From Gnetum montanum (taxonomy: Eukaryota > Streptophyta > Gnetopsida > Gnetales > Gnetaceae), in assembly GCA_015680685.1 (NCBI GenBank), contig MNCI01018030.1, positions 31,401 to 95,400 on the forward strand: a DNA stretch of 64,000 bases. Reading direction: 5' to 3'. Below, piece after piece: positions 33,189 to 44,182 of this stretch. A program made the translations under genes and the position numbers. The notes under the pieces were generated by a model, which was not told the DNA's origin, did not search any database, and saw nothing but the letters and a program-made list of their open reading frames with translations. Position 1 is the first letter of the stretch, and every line of letters starts with the position of its first letter.

Positions 33189-33493
33189 GTAAGCTCTTAG
33201 TCATGGGGGTTACAAACCTTAAGGTTTCTAGAGGAAATTTTTCACAACTTTTCTAACTTCCTCAAAGGATTAATGAATAGAATAATATTAAACCATCAAT
33301 TTTTGGGAGTTTAACCCTTCCAATAAGCTCTGGTAAACCTAAAATTAATTATTAATATTAAAATAATAATTAAAATCATCAAATTGGTCATGATCACAAC
33401 ATAGCCAAGTGTAACTTTTTCAAAGAGATAAGGTATCCCAATTGTTTCAAATTAGATATTAAATGTTAACCCTTGGTCATGTTGTGATCATAG
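33189..33493 (+). other. ORF3 leader intron of element A (305 bp)
   Basis: The donor CCGAAG|GTAAGCTC at 33189 and acceptor GTTGTGATCATAG ending at 33493 bound it; ATGGCACTAAG follows at once. The homologous intron in E is 303 bp with the same borders (GTAAGCTC and GTTGTGATAGTAG). Confidence 0.65.
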
Positions 33494-36350
33494 ATGGCAC
33501 TAAGACCAAAATAGCCATAGGAAGGAGGACCATCAAAACCAAGGGACAAATGACCCAAAGCTAAAAGGGAATAGTAGAAAAAAGCCCAAGAGTAGGCAAC
33601 AAAAACTCATGCAAAGGGACCCCTTTGGGAGAAGCCCAAAGTGGAATCTATCTAACATATTCCAAAAGAAGAGGCTGCAATAGGACAATCTTAAAGAGGA
33701 GAGGCACCAGGGCATGTACCAAAACTTGAGGTCACATTAACACAAGCCTGCCTTGATAAAATCAAACCTTATGTTGGCCAACACTCAGTTCTCCAAGAAC
33801 TAAACTTTGGATCATTCTTAAAACATGATTCACTAGAAGTTTAAGATGTAGTTGCAAAACTCTTCCATGTAGCCAATCATCACTTCTAGTGGGTAGTGGT
33901 ACATGAGAGAGATATATCTCTTCTGAAACAACCAAAAGGTAGGAGACACTATGAGAATTAAGAACATTCAGATGTCCTACTTAGTAGAAGCTATTATGCA
34001 AGCTCTTTCTCTACTTGATTCTAGAACCCATTTGGTAGAGATCTCCATGTAACCATACCTAGAGGCAAAAAGGGAGTGGACCTAGCGATGTTATTGGGTT
34101 GACCACAAGGAGTTTAGTATGCTCACACAAAATTATGGCATATACTTTAAGATATTAACTTATCACCTCAATCTGACAGTGAGGCTTAGCAAGGTGACTA
34201 TTTTCTCTGCCCATGCATGTGTCGCTGTGAGTAGGCAATTCCCTATTAACATTCCATAGCTAATATATATAGAGATGGAGAAGTGCTTTAAGAAAAATAA
34301 ATATGGAAGGAAAACCCTACCCTTTCCATGCCTTATCTAGAAACTCTATAAAATGGTAGGGATAGTTCACTATGCAAATGACACAATTAGGCATACTCCC
34401 ATTGCCTCCTAGTCTAAAATGATAAAAGATAAGATCCTTGCCATGTTTAAAGAAGAGGAGCATCAACCACCACCTCCACCACCCACTCAAGAAATAATGT
34501 GAAAGGCCCATGCATCCATTGAGCACTTGCGCAAAATCCAAGAGTAACTCTTGCGTGAGTGAGAGCAACAAGTAGGAATAAGTGGTGGAGAACCATCTAT
34601 GTACCATCCCACAATGAGTCACCTCAACGAAGTGGGTAGAACAATTAGTCAAATGGAGGGAAGTGGGCTAATATTCTCATTCCAAAGAATGCAACTACCA
34701 TTGAGGTCTAATCTTAGTGCCCAAGAGGTAACGGTGTCTCTCTCATAATAACAAAAATTTTCAAAAATCTCTAGGAATGTTGCTACCTTTTCGGTGCACT
34801 TAGAGGAGGATGAGGTGGCACCTATCTTGGTGATGTAGCACCAAGGACAAGAGACTATAGTGGAAGTGGTTGCTATCAAAGTACTAAATGTAAATGCAAC
34901 ATCTATACCAAACAATTTTGCACTCAAAGATGTGCAAACGTCCATAGGAACTATCAGTGGTTGATTGAGTGTAGCCCAACATGAGAAATTTTTGGATCAA
35001 CTGGTGAGAACTGAGCAACTAATTCTAGATATCTTTGATTTTCTAAATAGCATCACCATAATCAAGTTGAAGCTACTTGAAGCAAAAGGAAAATGGATCA
35101 TTCTAGAAGGGTAACTTGAAATAGCTCAAGTGCAAAACCAATGCTTGGCCATGGAGGTTGTCGAATTAAGAGCCCGCCTTGCTAATCTTGTGCTTCTCAA
35201 CCCTACACTGACAAGAGATGAAGCTTTTTAACAGCTTCAAGATAGACTTAAATAGGTTAAGATGGGGATGGTGAAAATCATCTTTGACCAATCTGTGGCC
35301 AAGCCTAAGACATATTTAGTTCATAAGGACTTAGTCCATATGCGCCTAGAGAATAAGATGTTGACCTTAGAGAATCATTGCATGCAAAATGTTGATGTGA
35401 AAAAATAGAAGATGCAAGAATTCATCCATTCAATAGCAGGAGTGGATAGCCAAGGTAAATACTAAGCTTAGGAAATTGATAGTAGAAAATAGAAATTTCT
35501 CTATGTAGGAATTCTGTGCCTTAAACCAAAAATCTACAATTGAGATTGCTGCCTGGAAGAATGAGGCTCTAAAATTTGATAGAGTCAAGAATCACTACTG
35601 AGATCAAGTTTCCCTACAAAAGGAAGTTAATGAAAAACACATCTAGATGGCTAAGGCAAAAGTAAATGAGATCCTTTAGTAAGTTCAGTAAGGAAAAGAG
35701 GTGTGGAAACCTATCATTGGTGGGATAGACACCTACAAAAAAGCATAGATTTGCATGAAGGAGTTTTAGATTGAAGAGATGACATAATACATGGAGCTCA
35801 CCAATGTCCAATATGTAAACCTAGCAATGATAATTGTCAGATGGCCACAATTAGACTTAGAAAAGTAGGTGGCTAGCCCATACTTGCTATACAAGGTAGA
35901 CTTTAGGCACCACAAGGAGACCAAGAAAAATCTTAAGACTACAAACACTAAACTTGAAGTTCACAAGGCAAGGTTCACTGATCAAAGATCAACTACTGAG
36001 AACCTAGCTAGAAGATTGAATGATTACCATGCACTATGGAATGTAATCAAGGCATTTAACATCAAACACAAATAATTTACTACCTTGTTTGTTAACATCA
36101 AGGGGTTGTTTCCAATAATGCCTTGTCATTGGGATGTGTCCATTCCAGCCCACATTAGTGAAGCTATGTGGATAGTTCATGATCTAGGAGTAAAGAGGAA
36201 AAGATGAAAGCATTGTTGGATGCTTTCCATCTTTTGCCAAAACTTACAACTACATTAGGATAACCACAATAGCCTCAATCACTATGTGTGCCTGAAGTAG
36301 GAGAAGGTCCTTTGAAACCTCAAGAGCCTCCACTGCTTGGGATCATTTAA
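33494..36350 (+). pseudogene. Element A ORF3: accessory coiled-coil protein
   Basis: It spans about 952 codons from ATGGCACTAAG to TAA at 36348-36350 (after PPLLGII). The N-terminal domain includes YLEAKREWT and NYGIYFKILTYHLNLT, aligning with C ORF3. The C-terminal part from about 35.0 kb is a heptad-rich helix (DQLVRTEQLILDIFDFLNS, HHKETKKNLKTTNTKLEVH, TENLARRLNDYHALWN). The same gene occurs in E on the minus strand. It occupies the slot between integrase and the 3' LTR where Athila elements have an env-like gene, but no transmembrane segment is evident. Many stops make it inactive. Confidence 0.65.
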
Positions 36351-36550
36351 TCTTCTCCATTATCTTCATACCATTAGAGGAATGGTGTTTGTCAATTTTT
36401 CCTTGGCATTCAATTTTGTAGTCTTGAATACCAGAAAATTTTGTAATGCTCATATATCTGTACACTTAGGCACTTAGTGTTTATTTTTGTTTATCGTATG
36501 TCTATCATCAATCAATAATTCCATACCTTCCAAAATTTGTAAAGAACTTT

Positions 36551-36580
36551 AAGATGATTTTTCATTCAGACATGGAGGTA
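36551..36580 (+). other. Polypurine tract region of element A
   Basis: TTTTTCATTCAGACATGGAGGTA abuts the 3' LTR. It is the decayed form of the TTCAGTCATGGGGGTA tract in C and E. Confidence 0.75.
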
Positions 36581-37404
36581 TGATGAATCATAAATTGGTT
36601 GCATCAAATGGGCCTTGTTGACTAGGCACTGTCGACATAGTGTTTGTTTTCAACTATAAACACGTACTCACCCACCATGTTTATGACAATATTTATCATA
36701 GTGTAGCAGAGCTCTTGTAGTTTTTCTTCCACAAAGTTAGAATATTTTCCTTAGTACCTGCAGTAGGAGTCACTGAGTGTATGGATCTTTATTCAAGCAC
36801 TACTGTACCTGAGCATGGCAATGTGTGCAGCAATAAAGATGAGCTTTCTGATAAACCTTTTAGTACTTTATCTAGATTAAACATTTTATTCATACATTCA
36901 ATGCTTTATGTAATTTCCTTTAATGCTTTAAGTAATTAAGCTAAATTAAATAGTAATTAATTAAGCATATAAGTATGATAGCTTCAAGCATGTGCATGAC
37001 ACTTGATAATCCCAGTAACGCTTAACATTTGGTATCCTAAGAGCATTATATGTGTTCAAGATGTGCATGGAAAGTGGGATTGGATGCTTATGTTAAGATT
37101 AGTTAAACATTGCTAAGTTAGTTAGATTAAATTAGCAATTAAATTACTTCATTCCTTTCAACATTTATTTTAAGCACCTAAAACATAAAACATAAAATAA
37201 TAAAAATCATGCACCTCAATTACACTTAACCATACCTTTTCATATCATAAGTGTAATTGGAAAGACAAAAAATAACTATTAGGACAAGTTTACTTCCTAG
37301 AGGCTAGTGTATCAAAAGACAAAGGGTCCATAGAATTTGACCAGATCGTGCGTGAACACTTAGTGATTCGTATGGTTTAGCGTAGGGGTATTCACCACTC
37401 ATCA
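36581..37404 (+). repeat. 3' LTR of element A
   Basis: It runs TGATGAATCATA to CCACTCATCA, 824 bp, with CTATAAACAC as the TATA-like box. The LTR core shares blocks with D and E (GAATATTTTCC, CTGCAGTAGGAGTC). The 5' partner lies outside the window. Confidence 0.85.
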
Positions 37405-37620
37405 CTTATATATATTTTTAGATATGCCTAATGCTTCTTAGTAATATGAAGGACTTTTTTTGGGTGATATAAGAAATATTACTATTTATTTCTAATTTTT
37501 CATTATTTTAAGTTTTATGTATAAAAAATTAATGAATGAGCATTGGAAAGTTTAGAATTATTTTACAATAATACATTAGAAAATTAATGTGATGTGGATC
37601 CATGGTTTATTTTAACATTT
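37405..37620. repeat. Repeat F, copy 1 (flank of element A)
   Basis: TTATATATATTTTTAGATAT and the following 200 bp align with 60887-61116, including TGCCTAATGCTTCTTAGTAA (GTGCCTAATACTTCTTACTG in copy 2). Similarity stops where the inverted-repeat arm begins in copy 2. Confidence 0.7.
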
Positions 37621-38255
37621 AGTTATAATTTTTAAAATATTAAATATTTAATTAATTAAAATACATCAAAATTCAAATTTGTCATACCATGCTCAAATTT
37701 GGTGGACTAACTTAGTTTTACACCTAGAGTATAGATATACAATTAGTTTTCAATTTTAGCTTTACATTTTAAGATTTTAATGTTAGATGATTAAATAGTA
37801 CCCAATGGGACCCTATTTTCCTTGATTCAATCAAAATATTAGTTCCTAGCATGGTTGCTATGGCATGTTTATGCTCATTACAACGAAGTTGGCATGTGCA
37901 AAATGTTGGATGGACAAAAAGAGTAGCATCAATGATTTTTTCTAGATAAATTAAAGGAAATGTGAAAAATAGATAAAATGCCAAAATTAAATTAAAAACC
38001 CTCATAACATATAAACTAAAAAGTAACTTAAATTAAGACAAAAAGGTGGGGTCATAAGAAAAGTGACTGTGGGATGGTGATGTATGCTCTATAACATGCT
38101 TATGATGAGATCTATTTTATTTATATGCTAATTTTCTACTTCATATTAATGGCTAGAAAAAGGGATAAAAAACTCATTTGATAGGGGCCATGTGACTCTC
38201 TTAAGTATTTTCAACCTTACATGTTTACTCCCTCATGACATCTTGCTTATTTAAG
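37621..38255. other. AT-rich intergenic DNA, no gene seen
   Basis: No domain, long frame or repeat was recognised. Short hydrophobic open frames here look like chance translations of AT-rich DNA. Confidence 0.5.
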
Positions 38256-38802
38256 TGTGACATCCCATCCCTAAGTGTTGTGGCAAATGTCAAATATACA
38301 TCATATTAGACATTATGTGTAAAGAAGATATTGTGGAAAACATCAAATATATGTTACATTCAATATTAGGTGTAAAGAAAATAACATGAAAATGCAAAAG
38401 GAAAAAGAAAAGAATGTTTTATGAATATGGAATATAGTATTTGGGTTATGCTCTAAGTATTTCTTGGGGTTATCTTCCTTCGAAATCTATCACTTAGAGG
38501 CAATTTAGCACTACCACCATGGTTAGACCTACAACTAGCCAAAAGCAATGGATAGTCCTCTTCCAATATTGCTTCACTTGGCATATGTTACTTACCTTTA
38601 TTGAATCTACAACTCCATGCTGATACGACCTCTTATGCCAGAGTATAAATGTCTTAGGTTTAACCTCCTAAGGTCACCTTGAAAGACATGCCTTTTATTA
38701 CAACATGTCCTTTCAGGTCTTATTACAATAATCTTAAGATTAGTTATTAAGAGACATTATCTTCATTATGCAATGCCATCATTCATGTATGGAGACGTGA
38801 AA
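38256..38802. repeat. Repeat G, copy 1: solo-LTR-like element
   Basis: It starts TGTGACATCCCATCC and aligns with 57135-57700 over about 550 bp, ending GGAGACGTGAAA where the other copy has GGGGATGTGACA. It has LTR-like termini, no coding region and no clear target duplication. Confidence 0.65.
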
Positions 38803-39290
38803 GTATACCCCCCTTAAGTTTCATTCGTCTTTGAACAAGTTCATGTTCATTGTCTTTTTCTAGCTCCAGTACTTCTTTCTATGTTCCTATGCTCTAATAC
38901 TTTGATTTATCCTTTGAACTTGAAGTTATATACCTTAATATTCTCCTACATTTTCTACAAACAAAATAAAATTGATAAAAATAATATATAGGAATTAAGC
39001 CTTATTTTATCAATACTTCCCTTATTCTCTAAGATAATGACAAGAAGTGAATTAAAGACCCACTAACCACCAATCATAAGTCCTAACCAAGGTCACACAA
39101 GGTACAATTCATATCTAATTACCCAAGTGAATGTTGGATAAATCCTTATTCCAAACTTATATTACCCTAGATATTTTACTTATCAAATTAACATATAAAC
39201 TAAACAATGAAGAAAATAATGAAAAACATAAATAAAAGTAAAGTTAAGATACTCCATTATCTTGATCAACCTTAGGAATTAATGGAAGTG
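38803..39290. other. AT-rich intergenic DNA, no gene seen
   Basis: Nothing recognised between repeat G and the nuclease pseudogene. Confidence 0.4.
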
Positions 39291-39299
39291 ATTATACTT

Positions 39300-40055
39300 A
39301 TTTCTATAAGGGGTATATGATTAGATGATCTTATTTGGGATGATAGGGCTTGATCTTGCTTCTTCTCAACTTCTTCATAAGGAATTAAGTCTAGAAACTT
39401 AGTAACTTGGAAAAATCAAGCATCCTACCAAATATAGTCTAGGGCCTCAATGAATAATGATGTTGAACTATCTTTGTTAATCATGGTAGTGTAATTGGTA
39501 AACTATGGTTCTTGATGAGTATTGTTCATGAACATCATCTAATCTTGAATTATGGGATTTGACTTGTCTGTTGAAGTTTCATAATAAGTGGAATATGCAC
39601 TAGCCAATGGAATTACACCTTGAATCAATGGGAACATCTTTTTCAAATTAGGTTCATCTTCCAAGTATTTGTTTACACATTCATATTTTAAGAATTGATA
39701 AACACTAAATCCATCTTTTGCATTAAAATCCCCACAAAGGATGAAAGATGTTGAATTTATATCTAAAAATGTTGATTTGATAATTAAATGTGTTGATCAT
39801 AAATATACATCTTCTTGATAACTAGAATTTAATATCAATGTTAATGCTATGTGGATTTTTTGAGATCTTGACCATTCTTTCTTACCCATTATTTAAAGTT
39901 CTAATATTTCAAAGATCATATCTTCTAATTTTCATTCAAACCTTTGTACCAAATCTAATTAGATTTGGTAAAGGAAATCTCATGGTAAGACTTCTTGTAA
40001 ACACAAGACATCAATATCCAAATCTTGTAATTCTACTAAGATGCATGAGTATCAA
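39300..40055 (-). pseudogene. EEP-family nuclease pseudogene (CCR4/PDE12/Angel-like)
   Basis: Reading leftwards from about 40055, three frames in succession give the endonuclease/exonuclease/phosphatase motifs in the right order. These are LQDLDIDVLCLQEVLP (catalytic Glu, about 39.99-40.05 kb), ILCGDFNAKDGFSVYQFL (about 39.70-39.74), SAYSTYYE, FTNYTT, EALDYIW (about 39.43-39.45) and SSNHIPLI (family SDH, Asp changed to Asn, 39.30-39.33). The FTNYT..LDYIW pair and the terminal SDHIPL favour the CCR4/PDE12/Angel branch, which act on poly(A) or 2',5'-linked RNA. Stops and frameshifts show decay. No intron is needed between the motifs, so a processed copy is possible. It is the only non-transposon gene remnant outside elements in the window. 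Confidence 0.65.
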
Positions 40056-41104
40056 TATTTATGCCAATCCAAAGTCCATGGTGAACATATCGAATGTTTT
40101 TTTTCATTGGCTGAGAATTTCATTTTTATTCTTGGATTCTCTCCTAAGTTACTTCTTATCATGGATATCATACACTTTGTTGGGAGAAGATTATGATTTT
40201 TCATGATGTTCAATATGAATTCTTTGAATGCTTTGAATGGTTTAGATATTTCACCTAGTCATAAATAACTTCATGATTATTCTGGTTCACCAACTAATGC
40301 TTCAACTAATTTTGAATTAGTAATAACTAGCTATATTACCTAGACTCTCAATAACCTTTCCACCTCCCTTAGAACACTAACTCCAACAGTGTAACTATTA
40401 ATACACTAGGGGTTAGTAACCTAAAACTAACTATTAGCATATGCTAAGTGTCTAATCCTAAGGCCCAAGATGATCCAAGAGGTTAGATTTGTTATGCATG
40501 GTTAGTTAATCTAAGTTGTGACCTCTTCAGGCACAATTTAAGATATCATGGCATTTTACTTAGATGATGAATCTAACCTCATAATTGAGTTTAGAAAACT
40601 CAAAAATATTCAAAATAATTACTTATATATTAGAAACATATATCATGTGCACAAGTTATGCTAAAATTGAGCCTTTGAAGATCTTAAGGCATCATGTTGG
40701 GCAAGAAGTAAAAAACTAAATTTTTGAGCTCCACAGGGCTAATTTGAGTTCACCATTGCATATGATAGGTTGAAATCTATAGGAAATGACTCTTCATTTG
40801 TTGAAAAAAATTCTAGAATAAAAATTTATGGCTTATAAATTTCAAAACTTTGGGCATGAAAAACAAGAGTTCCTAAGAGGTTATCCATCTTAGCACTAAT
40901 TACAAAATTTTAATCTCACTTGCTACCAAAATGTCAATTTGAATTGATTGTTAAATTTTATCTCTTTTAAATATTTAAAATTTTCCCACCTAAATGTCCA
41001 ATTTAAATTTTTCTACTACTTGACAGTTTTGAAAATTTCTATCAATTATTGGAAAATTTCTCATCAACTAATGATAAACTTTCAATTTCCAAAACTACTA
41101 AAGC
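40056..41104. other. AT-rich intergenic DNA, no gene seen
   Basis: It may include a decayed upstream part of the nuclease pseudogene up to about 40200. Otherwise nothing is recognised. Confidence 0.4.
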
Positions 41105-41400
41105 AAGTAGGTTTTCTTGACACCACTGATGTTCGTAAGCTACTAGGGAAGGCAAGTATTCTTGGCAACAACAATATTTGTAGGTTGCTATAGGAGGTAG
41201 GTTTTCTCAATGTCGTTGATGTTCATAGTCATCAAAGGAGGCAGGTTTTTTTAAGGCTAGTGGTATTCATGGACTATCAAAGAAGGCAATTTTTTTTGAC
41301 ACCAATGGTGTTCACAAGCTACTAGAGGAGGTAGGCTTTCACGACATCAACAGTTACTAAGGAAGGTAGGTTTTCTCAGCATTGATGGTATCTATGAACA
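41105..41400. repeat. Degenerate minisatellite, unit about 50 bp
   Basis: Repeated GGAGGTAGGTTTTCT, then GACACCAATGGTGTTCAC and AAGCTACTA. Roughly six diverged units can be followed. Confidence 0.7.
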
Positions 41401-42985
41401 TCATGAGCTACTGAATATCTTAGTGGATTTTTCAATAGTGGTGGAGGTGAAGGTAGTGGTAAAAATGATGTGTAGGAAGGTGGGAAAATTTGTGGAAAAT
41501 AGTGAATAGATAAGGGTTTTTGTAGAGGTGGGGGTAGGCAAAGAGGTAACAATAGGAAGAGAAAGGTGGTGCAATAGTGAAAAGGGTTTCATTTCATAGT
41601 AGGATCATGGAACAAATGAGGTGACACTATGAAGATGGGTAATAAAAGATGACATGAAAAAGTGATGTAATATGAATGGCGCAATGGGGATGAGGCATGG
41701 TAGTAGGCACGAGTGTAATAGAAAAGTGACAAGTAGTGAGGTGTGGCTACATACAGGATGGTAAGAAAAGCTAGGTGGAGTGATGTGGCAAGCAAGGTAG
41801 TGACCTATGGGTAAGGGATGATGTGGGTGACGGTTTTTTTTGGTAGCTACAGTAAGGCTATGGGGGTGGTGGTGAGGTAGGTGTAATGGGTGAGGCATGG
41901 CAGGTAGACAAGGTGCATCCCCTGGGGTTGTTCCTACACTGTGTAGCCTATTGTAGGCTACGTGACCTTGTAAGGGGTTGCACTAGGGCTACGCAGGCCC
42001 TTGCAAAGCCATGTAGCCTAAAATATTTTTTAATTTTTAATTTTTAATCTAAATATATTTTTAAAAATATTAATTTAATTATTTATTATTTTTAATCAAT
42101 ATGATTATATATATATATATATAATTATGTACACTTATTAATGATTAGCAAACTTAGTCTAGTGGGTAACTAGTTATATCTTAAAATTTTAGTTTGGAAA
42201 AGTTAAGTTATATCAAATTTTGATATTAAGGTTTTTTTTAATTTTTTTTATTATTTTATTTCACCCTCCCTCATTGGCTAACATGATGCTTTTATAGATG
42301 ATAAAGTAAGATTCAACTTGGGTAAGGAAAAGTTTTGAGTTTGATTCCTGACCCTAAAATCTTAACTTTTACACACACACACACATGCATGTGTGTGTGT
42401 GTGTGTGTGTGATATTAATTAGTTATTTAATTAATTAATTTATCATTATTTTAGCATGCATAACAAAAAGCTTTAAATAGTAATATCTCCCAAACTGTAA
42501 GTTTGATTAGGATGAAATTTGTACCATTGGAATCATATCAAGAAGTGCTACATATTTCCAATATCCTAATCATATGAAATTACTAGGTGTATGAAATTAC
42601 TAGGATCCTAAAACTAAGTTTAATTATTAGGATTTGAAGTGACCACAATATTTTATTTTATCCAAATGACATTACTAGGTTGATGTATGGATGACATGAT
42701 GACTTATAGATGATTTGGGACTTGATTGTAAATGATATACCAACCCTTGACAAGAATATAATACTTTTACCTTATAACTTGACAAGTATGATGTAAGCTA
42801 TTTTTATTAAATCATGGTTATACCCTAATGAAATACTGAGAAGAGAGTTAGCAAAGTAAGACATCATAACATTACCCATCAAGTATTGGTTTTCCTATGA
42901 ATCTCATGGCAATAACCATTACTGGTTGGGTAGGATGGGACATTCTTATGGCTAGGTTGAATCCTTTAAACCTAACAATGCACCT
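41401..42985. other. Intergenic DNA with microsatellites, no gene seen
   Basis: It contains an (AT)n run near 42107-42122, a GTAGCC/GGCTAC-rich patch near 41940-42020, and a palindromic (AC)n-ATGCAT-(GT)n microsatellite at 42372-42412. No coding evidence. The sequence up to 42985 is the left flank of element E. Confidence 0.5.
42372..42412. repeat. Self-complementary microsatellite (AC)n ATGCAT (GT)n
   Basis: ACACACACACACATGCATGT continues into a GT run of similar length, so the whole tract is one palindrome able to form a hairpin. Confidence 0.9.
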
Positions 42986-43947
42986 TGATAAGTGGTTGAG
43001 ATACCACTATCCCCAACCATACAAATCATGAAATGTTCATGTGTGATTTGGTTGAATTTGGTAGACTCTATGTCTTCTTGTACACTAGTCTTCTAGGAAG
43101 TGAACTTTGCCCTAATAGTCATTCAGTGTCTTCCCAATTACACTTGTGATGTACAAAGGTATGGTTAAGTGTAATCAAGGCACTTGTTTTTTATTATTTT
43201 ATGTTTTATGTTCTTGGTGCTTGAAATAAAGAAATGAAGTAATTTAATAACTAATTTAAGTTAACTAATTAACTAATCTTTAACTAGTCCTAACACAAGG
43301 ATATGCTCCCACTTTCCATACATGTCCTGAACCCATGTATCCACTACTGGGATTACCAAGTGCTATGCTACTAGGTAAACCTATTAATAACCTTGTTGGG
43401 ATTACCAAGTGAATACATGTTTATGCTCAAACCATTCATACTTATGTGTTTAATCTATTTAGCTTAATTAATTAACTAATCACTTGAAGTCTAATTTAGC
43501 TTAATGAATTGCATAATTAATGAAACCAATAAATGCATAAATGAATCATTAATCTATTCCAAGTGCTACAAGGTTTGGTCAAAAGGCTCATCTTTATTAT
43601 CATTCACACTAGTGTGTTCAGGTACAATAGTGCTCAAATAAAGATCTGTACACTTTCTGACTCTTGCTGTAGGCACTCAATGAAATATTTGAACTCTCAA
43701 ATGACACAACTACAAGAGCTCTACTACAACTATGACAAGACCTCCCCATAAACATGACTGTTGATCATGTATTTATAGATTTTATTACAACTCGAAGTTG
43801 ATGAAGCCCTGTAGATGTAATAAATGCTACATTGATGTGGCACCATTGACGGGGTAACACCATGTAGATAGGACCATATCAATGGGGCCCTATCGATAAA
43901 GCCACAGCAATGAGGGTTCATCAATGTTACATAATGACAATTCATCA
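42986..43947 (-). repeat. 3' LTR of element E
   Basis: On the minus strand it starts TGATGAATTGTC. U3 has CCGTCAATGGTGCC, ACATCAATGTAGC and TATCGATAGGGCCC, then ATCTATAAATACATG (RC of 43768-43782). It aligns with 55704-56640 throughout. Confidence 0.85.
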
Positions 43948-43985
43948 TATCCTCATGACTGAATGAAAACTCATCCTTGAGTTCC
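43948..43985 (-). other. Polypurine tract region of element E
   Basis: The minus strand reads TTCAGTCATGAGGATA right before the LTR and is preceded by ACTCAAGGATGAGTTTTCA, as in C. Confidence 0.8.
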
Positions 43986-44182
43986 TTTAAAAAATTGGGG
44001 AGGTATCGGATTATTGACTAATTATTAACATAACAAACTAACATGACAAAGCTAAGTTCCCATGTGTACAAATAAACAACATTACATAAATTTTGGTGTT
44101 CATGACACAAAATTGAACACCATGACATGACTACTCAAAATAGATAGCACATCCTCTGATGGCATGAAGGTGGTTGAGAAGA

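Larger units (their letters stand above)
1522..37404 (+). mobile_element. Element A: Athila-like Ty3/gypsy retrotransposon, 5' part outside the window, hosting D and B
   Basis: The element reads RT and the start of RNase H (1522-2506), then the 27.4 kb insertion B, then the rest of pol (29936-31422), a spacer, an internal promoter, ORF3 (33494-36350), a polypurine tract and the 3' LTR (36581-37404). The RT motif FMHDFSTYG followed by RCLERNLQLN matches the Athila arrangement FMDDFSVFG..RC.E.NLVLN. The left end is hidden behind D, which entered the RT region, so the 5' LTR, gag and protease are not in view. Confidence 0.85.

Noticed and set aside
42150-42350. tRNA-derived SINE (TAGTCTAGTGG as A box, GAGTTTGATTCC as B box)
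   Set aside because: The boxes are about 180 bp apart instead of 30-60 bp, no tRNA fold is possible, and no poly(A) tail or duplication was seen.
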